A DNA stretch of 9,011 nucleotides, from NCBI GenBank assembly GCA_045644665.1, contig JAZRHH010000044.1, forward strand, positions 1 through 9,011, in the 5' to 3' direction. How positions within the stretch are numbered: position 1 is the stretch's first letter; each line of letters begins with the position of its first letter. A program made the translations under genes and the position numbers. Source of the stretch: RGIG9115 sp045644665 (GTDB taxonomy: Bacteria; Bacillota; Clostridia; UBA1381). Below are positions 6,655 to 9,011 of the stretch, piece by piece. Below the pieces are notes generated by a model that did not search any database, was not told the DNA's origin, and saw only the letters and a list, made by a program, of their open reading frames with translations.

Positions 6655-8404
6655 AAAGCTGCTTTGTGGCAATTTCAAGAAGTAGCTTTGATATAAGTTC
6701 ATCAATATTCATTGTGCCCATATCTCCGTTCTTTCTCGAACGAACGGCAACAACATCATTTTCTATATCCTTATCTCCTGCAATTATCATATATGGCACC
6801 TTTTCAAGCTGTGCTTCGCGGATTTTGTAACCCATTTTTTCGCTTCGGTCATCAATTTCCACTCTGATAATTCCTGCTGCTTCAAGCTTTTCCTTAATCT
6901 TTTGGATATAAGGAAGATGTCTGTCTGCAATTGGGATAAGCTTTATTTGTACAGGAGCAAGCCACAGAGGAAATGCACCTGCGTACTTTTCTATTAAGAG
7001 TGCAAGTGTTCTTTCATAGCAGCCGATTGAAGTTCTGTGAATGATATACGGATTTTTCTTTTGTCCGTCCTTATCAACATACTCCATGCCAAACTTTTCT
7101 GCAAGCATCTGGTCTATCTGGATTGTGATAAGAGTATCTTCCTTGCCATGAACATTCTTTATCTGGATATCAAGCTTTGGTCCGTAGAATGCAGCCTCGC
7201 CTATTCCAACCTTGTATGGAATTTCAAGGTGGTCAAGGATTTTCTTCATCATACCCTGCGCCTCGTCCCATTGCTCGTCTGTGCCAATATACTTATCTCT
7301 GTTTTCAGGGTCCCACTGTGAAAATCTGTATGACACATCCTCATAAAGACCTAAAGTTTTGAGCATATAAATTGCAAGTTCAAGGCAGCCCTTAAATTCG
7401 TCCTCAAGCTGCTCCGGTGTACACATGAGATGTCCTTCGGAGATTGTGAACTGACGAACTCTTATAAGGCCGTGCATTTCACCTGATGCTTCGTTTCTAA
7501 ATAGTGTTGAAGTTTCGTTCAGTCGCATTGGCAGGTCTCTGTAGGAGCGACCTCTATTGAGATACGCCTGATACTGGAACGGACAAGTCATAGGACGAAG
7601 TGCAAAAACTTCGTCGTCCTTTTCCTCATCGCCAAGTACGAACATTCCGTCTTTATAATGTCCCCAATGTCCTGAAAGCTTATACAAATCACTCTTTGCC
7701 ATAAGAGGAGTTTTTGTAAGCTGCCAACCTCTCTTTTGTTCTTCGTCCTCAACAAATCTTTGGAGAAGCTGAATAATTCTTGCGCCCTTTGGAAGAAGAA
7801 TTGGAAGTCCCTGTCCTATAAGGTCGCTTGTTGTAAAGAGCTCAAGCTCACGTCCAAGTCTGTTATGATCACGCTTTTTTGCTTCTTCAAGCTGTGTAAG
7901 ATGCTCTTCAAGCTCTGTTTTATTAGAAAAGGCTGTTCCATAAATTCTCTGGAGCATTTTGTTATGCTCGTCACCTCTCCAGTATGCACCTGTAGCGCTG
8001 AGAAGCTTATACGCCTTTACCTTGCTTGTATATCCAACGTGAGGTCCTGCACAAAGGTCTGTAAACTCGCCTTGCTTATAAAAAGAAATGATAGAGTCTT
8101 CAGGCAAATCATTTATAAGCTCGCACTTGTATGGCTCGTCCTTCATAAGCTCAAGAGCCTCAGCTCTTGGAAGTTCAAATCTTTCTATTTTAAGATTTTC
8201 CTTGGCAATCTTTTTCATTTCTGCCTCAATTGCCTCTAAATCCTCGGGAGTAAACTTATGCTCCGAATCAAAGTCGTAATAAAAACCTGTATCAATAGCA
8301 GGTCCTATTGCAAGTTTTACATCAGGAAACAGTCTTTTAACTGCCTGTGCAAGCACATGTGATGCGCTGTGTCTTAAAATTTGTAGTTCGTTCATTTCAC
8401 TCAT
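6653..8404 (-). CDS. thrS: Threonyl-tRNA synthetase, form lacking the N-terminal TGS domain
   Basis: ThrS charges tRNA-Thr with threonine. The protein is 583 residues, about 60 shorter than the usual 640, because it starts at the editing domain: LRHSASH is at 10-16, where the standard enzyme has a TGS domain first. Editing-site residues are present (H12, H16, C118, H122). The class II catalytic core carries zinc ligands C274, H325 and H456, the motif 2 arginine in LFRNEASGEMHG (301-312), and motif 3 in GCYERT (461-466). The anticodon-binding domain fills about 485-583. The core reads ISEGH where Bacillus-type enzymes read NDAH, so it belongs to a divergent subtype. I chose the ATG at 8404 because AAAGGA lies about 9 bases upstream. 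An in-frame ATG at 8443 would add 13 residues encoded by the leader terminator and is unlikely. Expression is controlled by the T-box leader upstream. Confidence 0.97.
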   Translation of the reverse strand: MSEMNELQILRHSASHVLAQAVKRLFPDVKLAIGPAIDTGFYYDFDSEHKFTPEDLEAIEAEMKKIAKENLKIERFELPRAEALELMKDEPYKCELINDLPEDSIISFYKQGEFTDLCAGPHVGYTSKVKAYKLLSATGAYWRGDEHNKMLQRIYGTAFSNKTELEEHLTQLEEAKKRDHNRLGRELELFTTSDLIGQGLPILLPKGARIIQLLQRFVEDEEQKRGWQLTKTPLMAKSDLYKLSGHWGHYKDGMFVLGDEEKDDEVFALRPMTCPFQYQAYLNRGRSYRDLPMRLNETSTLFRNEASGEMHGLIRVRQFTISEGHLMCTPEQLEDEFKGCLELAIYMLKTLGLYEDVSYRFSQWDPENRDKYIGTDEQWDEAQGMMKKILDHLEIPYKVGIGEAAFYGPKLDIQIKNVHGKEDTLITIQIDQMLAEKFGMEYVDKDGQKKNPYIIHRTSIGCYERTLALLIEKYAGAFPLWLAPVQIKLIPIADRHLPYIQKIKEKLEAAGIIRVEIDDRSEKMGYKIREAQLEKVPYMIIAGDKDIENDVVAVRSRKNGDMGTMNIDELISKLLLEIATKQL

Positions 8405-8428
8405 TTTTATCTGTCCTTTCTTTGTTAT

Positions 8429-8476
8429 AAAAAAACACCCCAAGAAAATTGCTTTAATGCAACTTTCTCAGGGGTG
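8429..8476 (-). terminator. T-box leader attenuator (rho-independent)
   Basis: In the - strand RNA, CACCCC (8476-8471) pairs with GGGGUG (8441-8436), and the stem continues through AGAAAGUUGC with GCAAUUUUCU, with a small mismatch between. Seven U residues follow (8435-8429). It ends 24 bases before the thrS ATG. Its 5' arm overlaps the antiterminator, so the two cannot form together. Confidence 0.93.
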
Positions 8477-8500
8477 CAATAATACACGGTTCCACCCTGA
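8468..8500 (-). promoter_or_regulatory. T-box antiterminator
   Basis: TCAGGG (8500-8495) pairs with CCCTGA (8473-8468). The 7-base bulge TGGAACC (8494-8488) contains the UGG-A residues that pair with the acceptor end of uncharged tRNA. Above the bulge, GTG (8487-8485) pairs with CAC (8476-8474) around an 8-base loop. The 3' arm is shared with the attenuator. Confidence 0.92.
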
Positions 8501-8682
8501 TTACGAGGAATTCTTCCCCGTCACTCATTGTCCCTTTTACGCAAGGGTTACGGCAATGCTTGTTTCGCACGCAGCTCCAAAGTGGTTTTCATCGGAATAA
8601 TCCGTAAGCGGCTCACAGCCACGACCGCTACTCTCTTTACTTCTTAAGACCGACTACTGTCTTTTTCATAGCCATTACAAAT

Positions 8683-8711
8683 ATAATACCAAATATAGCG
8701 ATTAATGTCAA
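8683..8711 (-). promoter_or_regulatory. Sigma-A promoter of thrS
   Basis: The - strand has a perfect TTGACA (8711-8706), a 17-base spacer and TATTAT (8688-8683), with TGG just before the -10, which fits an extended -10. Transcription should start near 8678-8676, just ahead of the T-box Stem I. The -35 lies only 20 bases after the stop of the upstream regulator gene, and I see no convincing terminator between them. Confidence 0.9.
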
Positions 8712-8731
8712 GGGATTTTGCTAAACTTTTC

Positions 8732-9011
8732 TTACTTTAGACTGTTTTTGATAGCACTTAAAGTTTCATCGGAAATTACGTGTTCTATCCTGCAGGCGTC
8801 CATTGCCGCAGTTTCCTCATCTACTCCAAGCTGAATAAAGAATTTTGACAAAACAGTATGCCTCTCAAAAATCTTCTGTGCTTCTAAAAGCCCAAGCTCT
8901 GTAAGAGAAAGACTGCCGTCCTCCGCCATAGCAACATAGCCACCGCTTTTTAAAAGACCCACCGCCCTGCTGACGCTTGGTTTTGAAAATCCCATATACT
9001 CTGCCACATCA
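8732..9011 (-). CDS. DtxR/MntR-family metal-dependent transcriptional repressor (N-terminus cut off)
   Basis: The C-terminal 92 or so residues of a small DtxR-family regulator, which binds DNA when loaded with manganese or iron and usually represses metal uptake genes. The frame is open to the window edge, where it reads DVAEYMGFSKPSVSRAV, the helix-turn-helix; about 30 N-terminal residues are missing, and the GTG at 9007 is internal. After the wing (GGYVAMAEDGSLSLTELG) comes the dimerization domain, with H51, C73, E76 and H77 of the visible part matching the H / C-x-x-E-H metal ligands of the family. The protein ends right after this domain, so it is the short MntR-like form without the SH3-like domain of DtxR. 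The cysteine in the C-x-x-E-H motif is DtxR-like, whereas B. subtilis MntR has glutamate there, so I do not assign Mn or Fe. Confidence 0.9.
   Translation of the reverse strand, partial: DVAEYMGFSKPSVSRAVGLLKSGGYVAMAEDGSLSLTELGLLEAQKIFERHTVLSKFFIQLGVDEETAAMDACRIEHVISDETLSAIKNSLK

Larger units (their letters stand above)
8429..8678 (-). ncRNA. T-box riboswitch, threonine class, upstream of thrS
   Basis: This leader fills the gap between the metal regulator and thrS. Uncharged tRNA-Thr should bind it and allow read-through into thrS. In RNA order it shows a Stem I with the 5' AGTA element (8658-8655), a GAGAG segment near 8635, an apical stem GTAGCGG with CCGCTTAC, and the 3' CCGATGAA side of the specifier loop. 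The specifier is most likely ACC (8586-8584), a Thr codon followed by the usual A; the next triplet, ACT, is also Thr. A Stem II/IIA region has CATTG with CAATG and CCCTT with AAGGG. Stem III is ACGGGGAA with TTCCTCGT (8521-8503). The highly conserved T-box sequence AGGGTGGAACCG lies at 8498-8487. The amino acid class agrees with the gene it controls. The 5' end is inferred from the promoter. Confidence 0.95.

Noticed and set aside
7736..8239. 167-codon open frame on the + strand opposite thrS
   Set aside because: It is fully antisense to the conserved catalytic and editing parts of thrS, and its Leu/Lys/Cys-rich product resembles no family I know.
8405..8443. Upstream in-frame ATG that would extend ThrS by 13 residues
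   Set aside because: The extension would be encoded by the attenuator and its T tract and has no ribosome binding site; AAAGGA stands before the ATG at 8404.
8721..8740. Short inverted repeat CTAAA/TTTAG as a terminator for the metal regulator
   Set aside because: Only five A/T-rich pairs and no T tract follow; the thrS promoter begins almost at once, so it is unlikely to stop transcription.
1..9011. CRISPR arrays, insertion sequences, tRNA or rRNA genes, prophage or defence genes
   Set aside because: I looked for spaced direct repeats, transposase-like proteins, terminal inverted repeats and tRNA-like sequence and found none; coding and leader sequence explain almost every base.

Overview
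The window looks like the chromosome of a low-GC, spore-forming Clostridia-type Firmicute. Three things point that way: a tRNA-Thr-responsive T-box leader in front of thrS, a gene for the sporulation protein YunB, and AT-rich genes with strong AGGAG-type ribosome binding sites. I cannot name the species. There is no sign of a prophage, transposon, CRISPR array or defence system.

Left part (1-2820, + strand): a tight thiamine salvage operon entering from the left edge. The order is thiM (5' end cut off), thiE, then one long gene whose product is a HAD phosphatase joined in frame to ThiD. The genes overlap by 14 and 4 bases. Together they phosphorylate hydroxyethylthiazole (ThiM) and hydroxymethylpyrimidine (ThiD) and couple the products to thiamine monophosphate (ThiE). 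The HAD domain is an extra phosphatase of unknown substrate. A strong rho-independent hairpin ends this operon and separates it from the convergent genes to the right.

Middle and right part (2827-8711, - strand): a compact transcription unit, read right to left. It starts with a near-consensus sigma-A promoter and a full T-box riboswitch (specifier probably ACC, Thr). Then come thrS, a yunB-like sporulation gene, ligA and an M20 family amidohydrolase. Gaps between genes are 9 to 51 bases, and I see no terminator between thrS and the end of the run. Threonine-tRNA charging may therefore influence downstream genes, including the essential ligase. The thrS-yunB junction carries a large hairpin that covers the yunB ribosome binding site.

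Right edge (8732-9011, - strand): the C-terminal part of a DtxR/MntR-type metal-dependent repressor, running off the window.

The most notable points are the HAD-ThiD fusion, a threonyl-tRNA synthetase that lacks the usual N-terminal TGS domain, and the yunB hairpin with a perfect TATAAT in its apical part. None of these shows a clearly new biological system. The window is mostly ordinary core chromosome with a few unusual arrangements.
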